Positions 8,754-17,934 of a stretch of 64,000 bases of DNA are shown piece after piece. The notes under the pieces were generated by a model. That model had not been told where the DNA came from. It was given only the letters and a program-made list of their open reading frames with translations, and did no database searches. Source of the DNA: SVEL01 sp045126215 (GTDB taxonomy: Bacteria; Bacillota; Clostridia; Lachnospirales; Lachnospiraceae); NCBI GenBank assembly GCA_045126215.1, contig JBGVOD010000038.1, positions 18,353-82,352 of the forward strand, written 5' to 3'. A program made the translations under genes and the position numbers. Position 1 is the stretch's first letter; every line of letters begins with the position of its first letter.

Positions 8754-10460
8754 TTATAAGTGAAAATATTCCATTGTATTTAATAAATCATCTGCTATTT
8801 CTTTTAACTGTCCAGCTTTATCTTTAATCTGTTCAAAAGCATTAGATACCTCCGTTGTCTGAGCACAAGTTTCCTGTGTACTTGCAGCATTCTGCTCTGC
8901 GATTTCTGATAACCCTTCTACATTCTGTACAATTCTGTTTCTTGAACTCTCCAGCTGAATTGTTGTTGACTCAATCTGCTCAATTTTCTCCAAAGAAGTA
9001 CTTATACCATTCATTACTTCTAATACGATTCTTTCAGTTTCAGTCATATTGCCACTCTGACTATAAATAATCTCATGTACTTTACTCATTATTTCAACAG
9101 CTTCATCTGAATTGCTTATCAAAGTATTTGTTATTTCTTCAATTGTACGGCTTGATTCATTTGATTGTTCAGCCAGTTTCTGAATCTGTGCTGCAACAAC
9201 TGCAAATCCACGACCACTTTCACCTGCTCTTGCAGCTTCAATACTTGCATTTAAACTAAGAAGATTTGTTTCCTCAGCAATGGAAGAAATAATTGCTGTT
9301 GCTTCACGAATTTTCTGTGCAGAATCATTTGTTAAGTTTGTCTGTTTTGTAATCGTATCAATAGACTTCTCAACCTCTTCATTAATCAATCTAAGTTGCT
9401 GAATTGTAGAAGTTGCCTGTTCACTGGATTTTCTCATTATATCAGCATTCTGATTAAGCAATTCCATTTCTCTTGATGTTACACCAATCTGTTCACCCAT
9501 AAGCATAATATTTTCAGTTGTACTCTTTGTACTCTTTGCCTGTTCTGAAATATTACCTGTAATAGAATTAACTGCATCTTCAACTTGTTTCATAGTTGAG
9601 TTTGTTTCCTCTGCTGTCACATCAAGCTCATCAGACGCTGATGTAAGCTGTTTCGTAGTATTTGTAATCTTCATAATAATGTTCTGCAGTACCTTCTGCA
9701 ATACATCAATAGAATTTGCCAAATCACCTATTTCATCTTTTCTTCCTAACAGTTTTTCATCAATTGGATTTCCAAGCTCTCCATCTGCAACACTTTGTAC
9801 TGCGCCGATTCCTTTCTTTAATGACTTTGTGATTGACATCGAAATAATTGCTGCAACGACAATACATATTACTACAACCACAATAACACTAAAAATAACA
9901 GTCCAAATAATGCTATTAATAGCTGCATCTTTATCTTCTTTGTTTGTACCAACAAATATCATTCCTATGGGCTCTGAATCTGTCCCTTTCTGATAAACAG
10001 GAATATAATATCCATAATTCATAGTTCCTTCTAATGAAACGGATGAACTAAAATATTCTTCACCACCCTTTAATACCTTTTCAACTATAATATCGCCAGC
10101 TGGAGAGCCTAAAATACGTTTACCATTTTCATCCTTTGCAGAAGTCATAATTCGTTCACTTCCGTAGAAAAATGTAACATCCATCCCAGTCTCTTCTTTT
10201 ATATTATCAAGCAGATTTTCTGATTTTGAAATATTATATCCACCTTTCCATACATCCCCATTTTCTGCTCTTAAGTAATTTCCTGAATTCTGGTTATAAG
10301 CAGCTAAGCTGGCTTTCGCTGTGGCACTAAGCGAATCCTTCACTTCACTGATAAGTGATTCCTTCACCTGTGTCATAGTAATAATTATTGTAACCAGTCC
10401 AAGTAATAAAACAGGCAATATTGCAATTGACAATATCTTTTTCTTTAAATCTATTCTCAT
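8754..10460 (-). CDS. methyl-accepting chemotaxis protein
   Basis: A 568-residue transmembrane chemoreceptor. It has a first membrane helix near residues 8-30, a periplasmic-type single Cache sensor (about 35-175), a second helix (about 183-208), HAMP (about 210-265) and a long MA signalling coiled coil. The coiled coil has the conserved hairpin tip EETNLLSLNASIEAARAG. It relays ligand binding to CheA/CheW at the membrane. It ends without the pentapeptide tether seen in some receptors. It starts 21 bp after a BMP-family binding lipoprotein gene, which suggests the two proteins sense the same ligand. Confidence 0.93.
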   Translation of the reverse strand: MRIDLKKKILSIAILPVLLLGLVTIIITMTQVKESLISEVKDSLSATAKASLAAYNQNSGNYLRAENGDVWKGGYNISKSENLLDNIKEETGMDVTFFYGSERIMTSAKDENGKRILGSPAGDIIVEKVLKGGEEYFSSSVSLEGTMNYGYYIPVYQKGTDSEPIGMIFVGTNKEDKDAAINSIIWTVIFSVIVVVVICIVVAAIISMSITKSLKKGIGAVQSVADGELGNPIDEKLLGRKDEIGDLANSIDVLQKVLQNIIMKITNTTKQLTSASDELDVTAEETNSTMKQVEDAVNSITGNISEQAKSTKSTTENIMLMGEQIGVTSREMELLNQNADIMRKSSEQATSTIQQLRLINEEVEKSIDTITKQTNLTNDSAQKIREATAIISSIAEETNLLSLNASIEAARAGESGRGFAVVAAQIQKLAEQSNESSRTIEEITNTLISNSDEAVEIMSKVHEIIYSQSGNMTETERIVLEVMNGISTSLEKIEQIESTTIQLESSRNRIVQNVEGLSEIAEQNAASTQETCAQTTEVSNAFEQIKDKAGQLKEIADDLLNTMEYFHL

Positions 10461-10481
10461 GAATTCACGTTCCTCTCTTAA

Positions 10482-11660
10482 TTAACCCAAAACAAGTACA
10501 TTCTTATAATACCAATTAATGCCTCCTGTAATAGTAGCATCATCCAAAGTTTTTCCTTCTTCTCCTATGGTACTTCCATCATTAGTTTCTATTACACCAT
10601 CAAATACATTAAATGAGCCGGAAAGTATTTGTGCAGTTGCCTCATCAACCTTTTCCTGTGTACCTTCAACACAGAAGTCTGCTAAATCAGTTACTTCAAC
10701 AAGTCCCTCTGACATACCACCATAATAATTTGAACCATCCCAGTTTCCTTCAATAACACTCTCTACAGCAGAGGTGTAATATGCACTCCAATTCCAAATA
10801 ACACTACACAGACAAGAATCTGGTGTTTCCTTACTCATATCTGAATTGTATCCGATTCCATATACACCTTTTTCCTGTGCTAATGTCTGTGGATAAGGAG
10901 TATCACAGTGCTGTGACATTACATCACATCCCATAGACAATAGTTCTTCTGTTGCAGCTTTTTCTGCTTCTGGGTCATACCAGCTGTTTGTAACCTTGAC
11001 ATACACAACTGCATCCTCATTTACCGAATGAACACCCATCGCAAAAGCATCAATACCACCTGTAACTTCGGAATTTGAAGAATCCTGTGCGGCAACATAT
11101 CCGATTTTATTTGTTTTTGTATTCATCCCTGCAACAATACCACTTATGTAACGCGCCTGATAAATTCGTCCAAAATAATTATTAAAGTTTTTTCCATTAC
11201 TCATATATCCGGTTCCATGGGAAAAATAAATGTCTGGATATTTTTCTGCCATTTCAGCTGTAGTCTGCATATATCCCCAGCTTGTAGTAAAAATAATATT
11301 ACATCCTTCATCTACACATTCCTGTATAGCTTTTTCTATTGCATCTTTATCTCCATCATCAATATTTATTTTTCTGACAATCTGGTCATTTGAAAGTCCT
11401 AAATTTTCCTGCATACCTTGAATACCAATGTCATGAGTATAGGAATATCCACTTCCTTCAGCAGGATCAGAAATATGTAAAACACCAACCTTAATATCCT
11501 CTTTTGCAATTCCTTTTCCGTTATCAGCTAACTCAGTGTTTTTTTCATTTCCTTTATTCGTGGCATAATCATCAATACTTTCATTTCCACCACAGGCACT
11601 AAATAAAAACATACAACTTAAAAGAATAGATAAACATTGTTTTTTTCGATTTTTCTTCAT
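10482..11660 (-). CDS. BMP-family substrate-binding lipoprotein
   Basis: A 392-residue lipoprotein with a basic N-terminus, a hydrophobic stretch and lipobox FSAC (lipidated Cys23). It continues as a Med/BMP-type periplasmic-binding fold (KVGVLHISDPAEG, GCNIIFTTSWGYMQ, DVMSQHCDTPYPQ). BMP proteins (PnrA, Med) typically bind purine nucleosides for an ABC importer. No permease or ATPase gene lies beside it; its partner gene is a chemoreceptor 21 bp downstream. A hairpin separates it from arcC upstream. Family is clear; nucleoside binding is an inference. Confidence 0.9.
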   Translation of the reverse strand: MKKNRKKQCLSILLSCMFLFSACGGNESIDDYATNKGNEKNTELADNGKGIAKEDIKVGVLHISDPAEGSGYSYTHDIGIQGMQENLGLSNDQIVRKINIDDGDKDAIEKAIQECVDEGCNIIFTTSWGYMQTTAEMAEKYPDIYFSHGTGYMSNGKNFNNYFGRIYQARYISGIVAGMNTKTNKIGYVAAQDSSNSEVTGGIDAFAMGVHSVNEDAVVYVKVTNSWYDPEAEKAATEELLSMGCDVMSQHCDTPYPQTLAQEKGVYGIGYNSDMSKETPDSCLCSVIWNWSAYYTSAVESVIEGNWDGSNYYGGMSEGLVEVTDLADFCVEGTQEKVDEATAQILSGSFNVFDGVIETNDGSTIGEEGKTLDDATITGGINWYYKNVLVLG

Positions 11661-11693
11661 TCTTAACCTCCCAAACTTCCTTAATAATAGTTA

Positions 11694-11717
11694 ATGCTCC
11701 CTGTTATTAGGGAGCAT
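11694..11717 (-). terminator. hairpin between arcC and the BMP lipoprotein gene
   Basis: A perfect 9-bp stem (ATGCTCCCT / AGGGAGCAT) with a 6-nt loop follows arcC. The downstream strand is only moderately T-rich, so it may be a weak terminator or a stability element rather than a full stop. Confidence 0.5.
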
Positions 11718-11730
11718 AATGATACCATAA

Positions 11731-12648
11731 TTATTTTATAATTGTTCCAACCTTACCTGAAATACCCTCTTTTGCCTTTGTAATATTTGTAATTACAGCC
11801 TTTCTTCCTGCCTTTGCAGTTACGAAATTAAGAGATGCCTGAATTTTTGGTAAGTTTGTTAATGGGTCAAGTCTGCCTGACTCTACTATTTTTGTTGCAT
11901 CATCAACTGACATTTCCTTAAGTTCTTCACCTTCAATAGAAAGATTATCTGATGATGTAAGAATCATAAGTGTAGAAGCATCAATCATATCTGCAAGTTT
12001 TGCAGCAGTATAATCTTTTTCAATAATCGCAGATGCTCCCTTAAGTGTTGTTCTCTGATCTAATACAGGGATTCCGCCACCACCTGCTGCAATAACAATC
12101 TGATTAGCATTCACAAGTGTGTTAATAGCATCTATTTCATAAATATCTACAGGCATTGGCGACGCAATAATTCTTCTGTATCCTTTGCCTTCTTCATATA
12201 ATACATAGTTACCTTTCTTTTCCTCAAGTTCGGCCTCATCTTTTGTCATATATCTTCCAATAATTTTAGTTGGATTATTAAATGCTTTATCAAAAGGATC
12301 AACTCTAACCTGTGTTATAATTGTCGATACAGGTTTATATATGCCTCTATTCAACAATTCACTACGAACAGCATTCTGTAAATCATATCCTATGTATCCC
12401 TGACTCATTGCAGCACATACAGACATAGGTGCCACTGTATATTTTGAATCCAATCTGCTAAATTCTGTCATTGCAGTCTGAATCATACCTACCTGTGGTC
12501 CATTACTATGTGTAACAACAACCTCATATTTTGCCTCAACTAAATCTGCAATAGCCTTTGCAGCAACTTTAACTCTTTCCTGCTGTTTTGGGAAAGAATC
12601 GCTAAATGCATTTCTTCCTAAAGCAACTACTACTTTATTATTTTCCAT
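11731..12648 (-). CDS. arcC: carbamate kinase
   Basis: A 305-residue amino-acid-kinase-fold enzyme that makes ATP from carbamoyl phosphate and ADP, or the reverse. Visible motifs include VVALGRNAF at the N-terminus, THSNGPQVGMI, AAGGGGIPV and IEKDYTAAKLA, all standard for ArcC. Usual partners, arginine deiminase (arcA) or ornithine/putrescine carbamoyltransferase, are not in the window, so whether it serves arginine, agmatine or purine-derived carbamoyl phosphate is open. pyrBI, another carbamoyl phosphate user, is far away. Confidence 0.94.
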   Translation of the reverse strand: MENNKVVVALGRNAFSDSFPKQQERVKVAAKAIADLVEAKYEVVVTHSNGPQVGMIQTAMTEFSRLDSKYTVAPMSVCAAMSQGYIGYDLQNAVRSELLNRGIYKPVSTIITQVRVDPFDKAFNNPTKIIGRYMTKDEAELEEKKGNYVLYEEGKGYRRIIASPMPVDIYEIDAINTLVNANQIVIAAGGGGIPVLDQRTTLKGASAIIEKDYTAAKLADMIDASTLMILTSSDNLSIEGEELKEMSVDDATKIVESGRLDPLTNLPKIQASLNFVTAKAGRKAVITNITKAKEGISGKVGTIIK

Positions 12649-12719
12649 ATATATTCCTCATTTCCGCGTTCACGCAATTACTAAGTAGTATTATACATAA
12701 TTTACACAAAAATTTCAAC

Positions 12720-13898
12720 TTACATCTTTCTTCTTCTCTTGCGTCGCTTTTTTCTCTTATATCTCTTTATTTCAAGACGTATTCTTAATACAGCATAAAC
12801 AAGTACTGCTAAGATGACTATTATCTTAAAAATATTTATAATAATATCAAAAAAACTGATCTCACTTTTTTCATCTTCATTGCCATTATCTTTCGAATCT
12901 GTATTAGTGATATTTGATGATTCATTTTCATCTGTCTGTGAAGTTTCTGTTTCCTCTTCAAACTTGTCTCTGTCAGCCATATATTTCTCATCAAGTCTTT
13001 CAAAATAGCTGCTGTCTACATTTTCTTTCAGATACTCATATATCGCAATATTATCACTATATGCTCCTGATGAGCTTGGAGAATTAAGTGTTACAACCAT
13101 AAACACTCTTCCGTTAATATTTGCATACGTTACAAGAGTTTCTCCAGCCTCTGTGGTATATCCTGTTTTGCCTCCAAAGCAGTCCGGATAATAGAACTTT
13201 TCTCCACTTATCATAAGCTTGTTACTATTTTTCCAGTACCTTGTTTCATTCATTTTATTTGTAGGTGGTACCTCATATCTTATAGTATGAATAAGCTCTC
13301 TATACATACTGTAATCAGAATATGCTTTTTTTCCAATTAGTGCCATATCATATGCACATGTATAATGATTCTCATCATGAAGACCATGTGGATTTACAAA
13401 ATTAGAATTTATACATCCTAGTTCTTTTGCTTTCTCATTCATTAATTTTGCAAACTCTTGATTGCTACCCGAAACATGTTCTGCAAGTGCATTTGCAATA
13501 TCATTAGCAGATACCAGCATCAATCCATACATACATTGAAGTACTGTCATATTTTCGCCTTCATCAGCATATGCAGAACTCTCACCAGATTTTATAGCAA
13601 ACACTGCATCATGGCTAAAAGTTACTGTTTCATCCATCTCACAGTTATCAAGCACTAACATTGATGTAAGAATTTTTGTTATACTGGCAGGATAATGTTT
13701 TTTAAATATATTTTTTTCATATAATGTATATCCTGTTTTAATATCAACAACAATTGCAGAATCAGAATTAAGTTCTGGCAAATCCAATGTCTCCTGTTCA
13801 CCTTTTTCTGTAGTAATTACACTGGTTGCAAAACAAGAGCATGTATAAATCAAGGTCATCATAATTGTCATTATAATCAACGACAATTTCTTACGCAT
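12720..13898 (-). CDS. D-alanyl-D-alanine carboxypeptidase (DacF/DacA type)
   Basis: A 392-residue S11-family penicillin-binding enzyme that trims the terminal D-Ala of peptidoglycan stem peptides outside the membrane. It has an N-terminal signal peptide and the three catalytic motifs Ser72-x-x-Lys75 (SITK), Ser130-Ala-Asn132 (SAN) and Lys244-Thr-Gly246 (KTG). An acidic Thr/Asp/Asn-rich linker leads to a C-terminal membrane helix (about 350-372), followed by a very basic cytoplasmic tail rich in Lys/Arg. The membrane helix plus polybasic tail differs from the usual amphipathic anchor of this family. Confidence 0.93.
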   Translation of the reverse strand: MRKKLSLIIMTIMMTLIYTCSCFATSVITTEKGEQETLDLPELNSDSAIVVDIKTGYTLYEKNIFKKHYPASITKILTSMLVLDNCEMDETVTFSHDAVFAIKSGESSAYADEGENMTVLQCMYGLMLVSANDIANALAEHVSGSNQEFAKLMNEKAKELGCINSNFVNPHGLHDENHYTCAYDMALIGKKAYSDYSMYRELIHTIRYEVPPTNKMNETRYWKNSNKLMISGEKFYYPDCFGGKTGYTTEAGETLVTYANINGRVFMVVTLNSPSSSGAYSDNIAIYEYLKENVDSSYFERLDEKYMADRDKFEEETETSQTDENESSNITNTDSKDNGNEDEKSEISFFDIIINIFKIIVILAVLVYAVLRIRLEIKRYKRKKRRKRRRKM

Positions 13899-13930
13899 CT
13901 TTTATTCTTCTTTCATCTATTATAATATAT

Positions 13931-15364
13931 TTATTTCTTTTTCTGTTGTACATTTTCATGGTCTGTAACTGTCTCTTCTGCTTCTTTTACAGTTTTTTCA
14001 TTTTCATTAACAGTATTTTCAGTCACTTCTTTTTTATCGAAAGTTTCAAGTATAAAATTCTTGTACTCATTATTTATTATTTCAATTACACCTAAAATCT
14101 TTGTTGGTTTTCCAAAAAAGCCTTTAATTATAAAGAATTTTACAAAACAAGAAACTGGATTGTTTTCACTATCAAGAATTCTTACAGAGAATTTCACACA
14201 ATCTCTACCCTTGTCAAGTTTGTTGAGTTTTTCTATTCTTCTTACAAACTTTTCCTTATCGTCTTCATAGATATAATCTGTCATCTGAGACCTGCTTTCA
14301 TTTTTTGAAAGCTCATAACCGAACAGTTCTTTCCATTTTTCATTGACAAACATTGTATCTTTACTAATGCTATAGTCAACTACGACTGTATCAGAATTGT
14401 CTGTAACAATAAAATATCTCTGTTTATTTATCTGACCACTTCTGATGTATGAAGCAATAAGGTAGATAAAATATATAATCAGCAGTACAAATAATACGCC
14501 CATCTCAATCATAAGGGTAACTCCCTCATCCTGTATAAGGCGAGTCTGTTCTTCAACTGTTTTTGCCGAAACGACAGCAACAACATACCATTTATTATAT
14601 GATATTTTTGAGAAACATAAATAGCTCTTACTATTATCACTACCATATGAAACATTTCCAAGATTCTTCTGTTTCATATTACTTATCAGATTTGTTGCAG
14701 CTTTTTTGTCTGTTGTAAGTATCTGTGAAATATTCTCTACTTCATCAAGACCATTTCCTCTTGAAAGCAATGTTCCATTTTGTTTGATAAGGAATAAGTT
14801 TCCATTATCACCAAAAGTATTAATATCAGTAAAGCTTGAAAAATCTTCAAATGTAGATACTGCAACTAAAAGTCCCTGAACCTCATCATCACTCTTAATT
14901 GGAACAACAAAACCTATAGCTGAAAAATTCTCCTCTTCATCCCTAAGTTCTACAATAGATTTTTTCCCTGTTATAGATTTTTCAAAAAAAGTATATGAAG
15001 TATAGTCTTTTGTTCCTTTGCATTCAAGACCTTTTCCTTCTAAATTGATAATATCATAGTCTGAAAAACCATCAACTGTAATCTGCATTTCAAGAACATC
15101 CAATAAACTACTGTTCTTCTGCATCCCATTTTCACTCACATAAACAGATAAGGCTTCAAGAACCTTAAATCTTTCATCAATTTTTATATTTACAGCTATT
15201 GCTGCCTCCTCAACAATGTTGTTCAGATAGTTATTTGTCTGAATCTTTAAATTCTCATATGTGTTTGTATAATAATTATAAAAAACACCAATATTTACCA
15301 ACAATATACATGATGTAATAATTATCGATGTTAAATATCTTCTAAACTTTTTAATAATCTTCAT
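13931..15364 (-). CDS. membrane sensor with Cache and PAS domains and no output domain
   Basis: A 477-residue protein starting at the ATG at 15364, which is preceded by GAGG. A membrane helix near residues 12-35 is followed by an extracellular double-Cache-type domain (about 40-275), a second helix (about 290-312), a PAS-like domain (about 320-445) and a charged, Glu/Lys/Thr-rich tail. No GGDEF, kinase, phosphatase or MA domain follows the PAS, and the frame ends normally. It may act through partner proteins or be the sensor remnant of a diguanylate cyclase. The ligand is unknown. Confidence 0.75.
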   Translation of the reverse strand: MKIIKKFRRYLTSIIITSCILLVNIGVFYNYYTNTYENLKIQTNNYLNNIVEEAAIAVNIKIDERFKVLEALSVYVSENGMQKNSSLLDVLEMQITVDGFSDYDIINLEGKGLECKGTKDYTSYTFFEKSITGKKSIVELRDEEENFSAIGFVVPIKSDDEVQGLLVAVSTFEDFSSFTDINTFGDNGNLFLIKQNGTLLSRGNGLDEVENISQILTTDKKAATNLISNMKQKNLGNVSYGSDNSKSYLCFSKISYNKWYVVAVVSAKTVEEQTRLIQDEGVTLMIEMGVLFVLLIIYFIYLIASYIRSGQINKQRYFIVTDNSDTVVVDYSISKDTMFVNEKWKELFGYELSKNESRSQMTDYIYEDDKEKFVRRIEKLNKLDKGRDCVKFSVRILDSENNPVSCFVKFFIIKGFFGKPTKILGVIEIINNEYKNFILETFDKKEVTENTVNENEKTVKEAEETVTDHENVQQKKK

Positions 15365-15434
15365 TCCGTACCTCATTTTGTAAAAAAATACTTTACTAGT
15401 ATACTCGTCATCGTCCTTTTTTACAAGAGATTTA

Positions 15435-16646
15435 TTAACACATTTTTTTATTTTTGTTATTTATTTCCCTCATGTTAAATATAATATATTTTAATACATC
15501 AACCGTATAATCAAGCTCATTTATTGTATTATTTGTATTAAAAGTAAACCTTAATGTACCATTAATATATTCTTTATTGTTTTTTATTGCCTTAATGACA
15601 TGACTTGGTTCATGAACATCTGAATTACATGCAGAGCCTGCTGAAGCACAAATCCCATAAGAATCAAGCAGTTTTACAACTATGTTGCTATTAATATATT
15701 TAAATGAAACATTAACATTTGAGGATACTCTTCTCATCATATCGCCATTAATCTTGCACTCAGGTATTTCTTTTAATATTCTATTTACGAAATGACTTTG
15801 CAGATTCTTAAGATACACTTCTTTTTTATCAAAATCAGAATATATATTTCTTGCTGCCATTGCCATTCCTGCTATACTATTCATATTGTACGTACCAGCT
15901 CTTAAGGATTTTTCCTGTCCCCCACCATTCATAAAAGGATACATCTTTATATTATTTTTTGCGTACAAAAAGCCTACTCCCTTGGGAGAGCCAAACTTAT
16001 GACCAGATGCTGACATCATATCCAGCTTCAGCTTTTTTACATCAATCTTTATATGACCAAAAGCAGCTACGGCATCACTATGACATAAAGCTCCATACCT
16101 TTTAGCAATGCTACTCACCATGCTTATTGGTTCAATAACTCCAATTTCGTTATTAACCATCATAACAGATACCATATATGTTCTGTTATTTATTTTTCTT
16201 TTTAAATCGTCTATATTTATTATTCCATTTTCATATACTTTTATATATTCTACATCAACACCTTTTTCTTTCAGTCTTTTAGCAGCATTAATAACGGCAT
16301 GATGTTCTATTTCCGAGATAAGTAATCTATTTCTTTTCTTATCACTAACCATTTTTTCAACTATCATTTTAATTGCCCAGTTGTCAGACTCTGTCCCACC
16401 TGATGTAAAATATATTTCATCAGCATCACAATTAATTATATCAGATATTGTTCTTCTGCTTTGTTCAACGATTTCTCTTGTTTCTTTTGCAATTTTATAG
16501 TCAGATGACGCATTTGCATAATATTCTTCCGAATACTTTGACATCAGTTCTTTTACGCTATCACTTATAGGCATAGTGGCAGCATTATCCAGATATATAT
16601 ATTTCAATTTGTTATTTTCATAATTTTCTTGATTAACACTATTCAT
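15435..16646 (-). CDS. cysteine desulfurase (NifS/IscS family)
   Basis: A 403-residue fold-type I PLP enzyme that removes sulfur from cysteine as an enzyme persulfide. It has YLDNAATMP at the N-terminus, TSGGTESDN, the PLP lysine Lys217 in SASGHKFG and the catalytic loop SAGSACNSDVHEPSHV with Cys340. It resembles the IscS/NifS-like group. No iscU/nifU or thiI gene is adjacent, so the sulfur acceptor (Fe-S scaffold or tRNA thiolation enzyme) is unknown. It is divergent from the flippase gene, with 41 bp between the starts. The SD spacing (AAAGG, 12 nt) is long. Confidence 0.92.
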   Translation of the reverse strand: MNSVNQENYENNKLKYIYLDNAATMPISDSVKELMSKYSEEYYANASSDYKIAKETREIVEQSRRTISDIINCDADEIYFTSGGTESDNWAIKMIVEKMVSDKKRNRLLISEIEHHAVINAAKRLKEKGVDVEYIKVYENGIINIDDLKRKINNRTYMVSVMMVNNEIGVIEPISMVSSIAKRYGALCHSDAVAAFGHIKIDVKKLKLDMMSASGHKFGSPKGVGFLYAKNNIKMYPFMNGGGQEKSLRAGTYNMNSIAGMAMAARNIYSDFDKKEVYLKNLQSHFVNRILKEIPECKINGDMMRRVSSNVNVSFKYINSNIVVKLLDSYGICASAGSACNSDVHEPSHVIKAIKNNKEYINGTLRFTFNTNNTINELDYTVDVLKYIIFNMREINNKNKKMC

Positions 16647-16687
16647 ATTTAAACATAACCTTTCATAATATAATAATAAAAAAGTCT

Positions 16688-17920
16688 ATGAAAAGTAAAT
16701 TAATAAAAGGAACTCTATTTCTTACTCTCGCAACATTTATTTCAAAAATTATTTCTTTCTATTATAGAATATTCTTAACAAACAAAATCGGAACAGTTGG
16801 TATAGGATATTTCCAAATGATTATGCCTGTATTAGCAATGTTTATTTCTATCGCTTCCGGAGGAATCGATATTGCTATTGTCAGGTCAATGAATCTCAAA
16901 AAAGGATTTTCATATATATTAAAAGGTTCTTTTGTATCTTCAATACTTTTATGTCTTTACCTGCTTATTTTCTCTTCTACTGATGTAAATTGCTTCATAT
17001 CTGAAAACATAATTTTTATTGTATTGCTTATATTTGTAATTTCACTTAAGACTTTATTACTAGGCTATCTATTGGGATTAGGTCATGAAAAAATAATCGC
17101 ATTAACAACTATTGCAGATGGTTTTCTTAAAACATTTTTATTAATTATTATATCTTTTTTCTTTAAAACAGACAGTATACAATTACCATTAATATCTATG
17201 CTGATATGTGAAATACTCCTTGTCTTAATGTTGTTAATAATACTAAAAAAGAATTATTATTCTTACAAAGAATATATAAAAAAAGGCGATGAAAAAACGA
17301 TAAATATCGCTCTTCCAATCGCTTTTACAAAGCTTTTCTTTTCATTTATACATACTTTAGAAGCTGAACTCTTTCCCCGTTTAATGATACACATAGGATA
17401 TACATATACAGATTCAGTTTCTCTTTATGGAAAAATATCCGGCATTGCAATTCCTATCATTCTATTCCCACTTGCTATTGCAAATGCTTTTTCAACTATG
17501 CTTCTACAGAGTTTTTCTAAGCTGAAAAAAAACGAGGTTTCTTCATATCTTAAGAAATCTGTTTTCCCGATATGCAAAATATGTTTTTCCCTAGGAATAT
17601 TGTGTAGTTTCTTCTTTATATTCTGTGGAAAATACATTGCTGTATGGCTTTTCAAAATTTATGATATAGGAATATATGTTTCATATTTTTCACTCTTATG
17701 TCCGTTTATTTTCCTAAGCACATCATTAAATGGAATAATTAACGGCTTGGGACTGACAAAATTTTCTTTTATTTGTAACGCTGTTTCAGGAATATCAAGA
17801 ATCCTTTTGATGATTATATTTATACCTGTTTTTAATGTTCCAGGATTCTGCGCAAGCGTAATAATACCTGAAATCATAATTGCATTTATGTATGTATACA
17901 AACTAAAAAAAATGTCATAA
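16688..17920 (+). CDS. SpoVB/MurJ-like polysaccharide flippase (MOP superfamily)
   Basis: A 410-residue integral membrane protein with about 11-12 hydrophobic helices. It begins MKSKLIKGTLFLTLATFISK, closely resembling SpoVB and related lipid II/oligosaccharide flippases. Typical SpoVB proteins exceed 500 residues, so this one is shorter, apparently lacking the last helices, yet ends with an ordinary stop. It probably moves a lipid-linked sugar across the membrane. The SD is weak. It runs convergently into metA, which ends 15 bp away. Confidence 0.82.
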   Translation: MKSKLIKGTLFLTLATFISKIISFYYRIFLTNKIGTVGIGYFQMIMPVLAMFISIASGGIDIAIVRSMNLKKGFSYILKGSFVSSILLCLYLLIFSSTDVNCFISENIIFIVLLIFVISLKTLLLGYLLGLGHEKIIALTTIADGFLKTFLLIIISFFFKTDSIQLPLISMLICEILLVLMLLIILKKNYYSYKEYIKKGDEKTINIALPIAFTKLFFSFIHTLEAELFPRLMIHIGYTYTDSVSLYGKISGIAIPIILFPLAIANAFSTMLLQSFSKLKKNEVSSYLKKSVFPICKICFSLGILCSFFFIFCGKYIAVWLFKIYDIGIYVSYFSLLCPFIFLSTSLNGIINGLGLTKFSFICNAVSGISRILLMIIFIPVFNVPGFCASVIIPEIIIAFMYVYKLKKMS

Positions 17921-17934
17921 AATAATGCTTTTTC

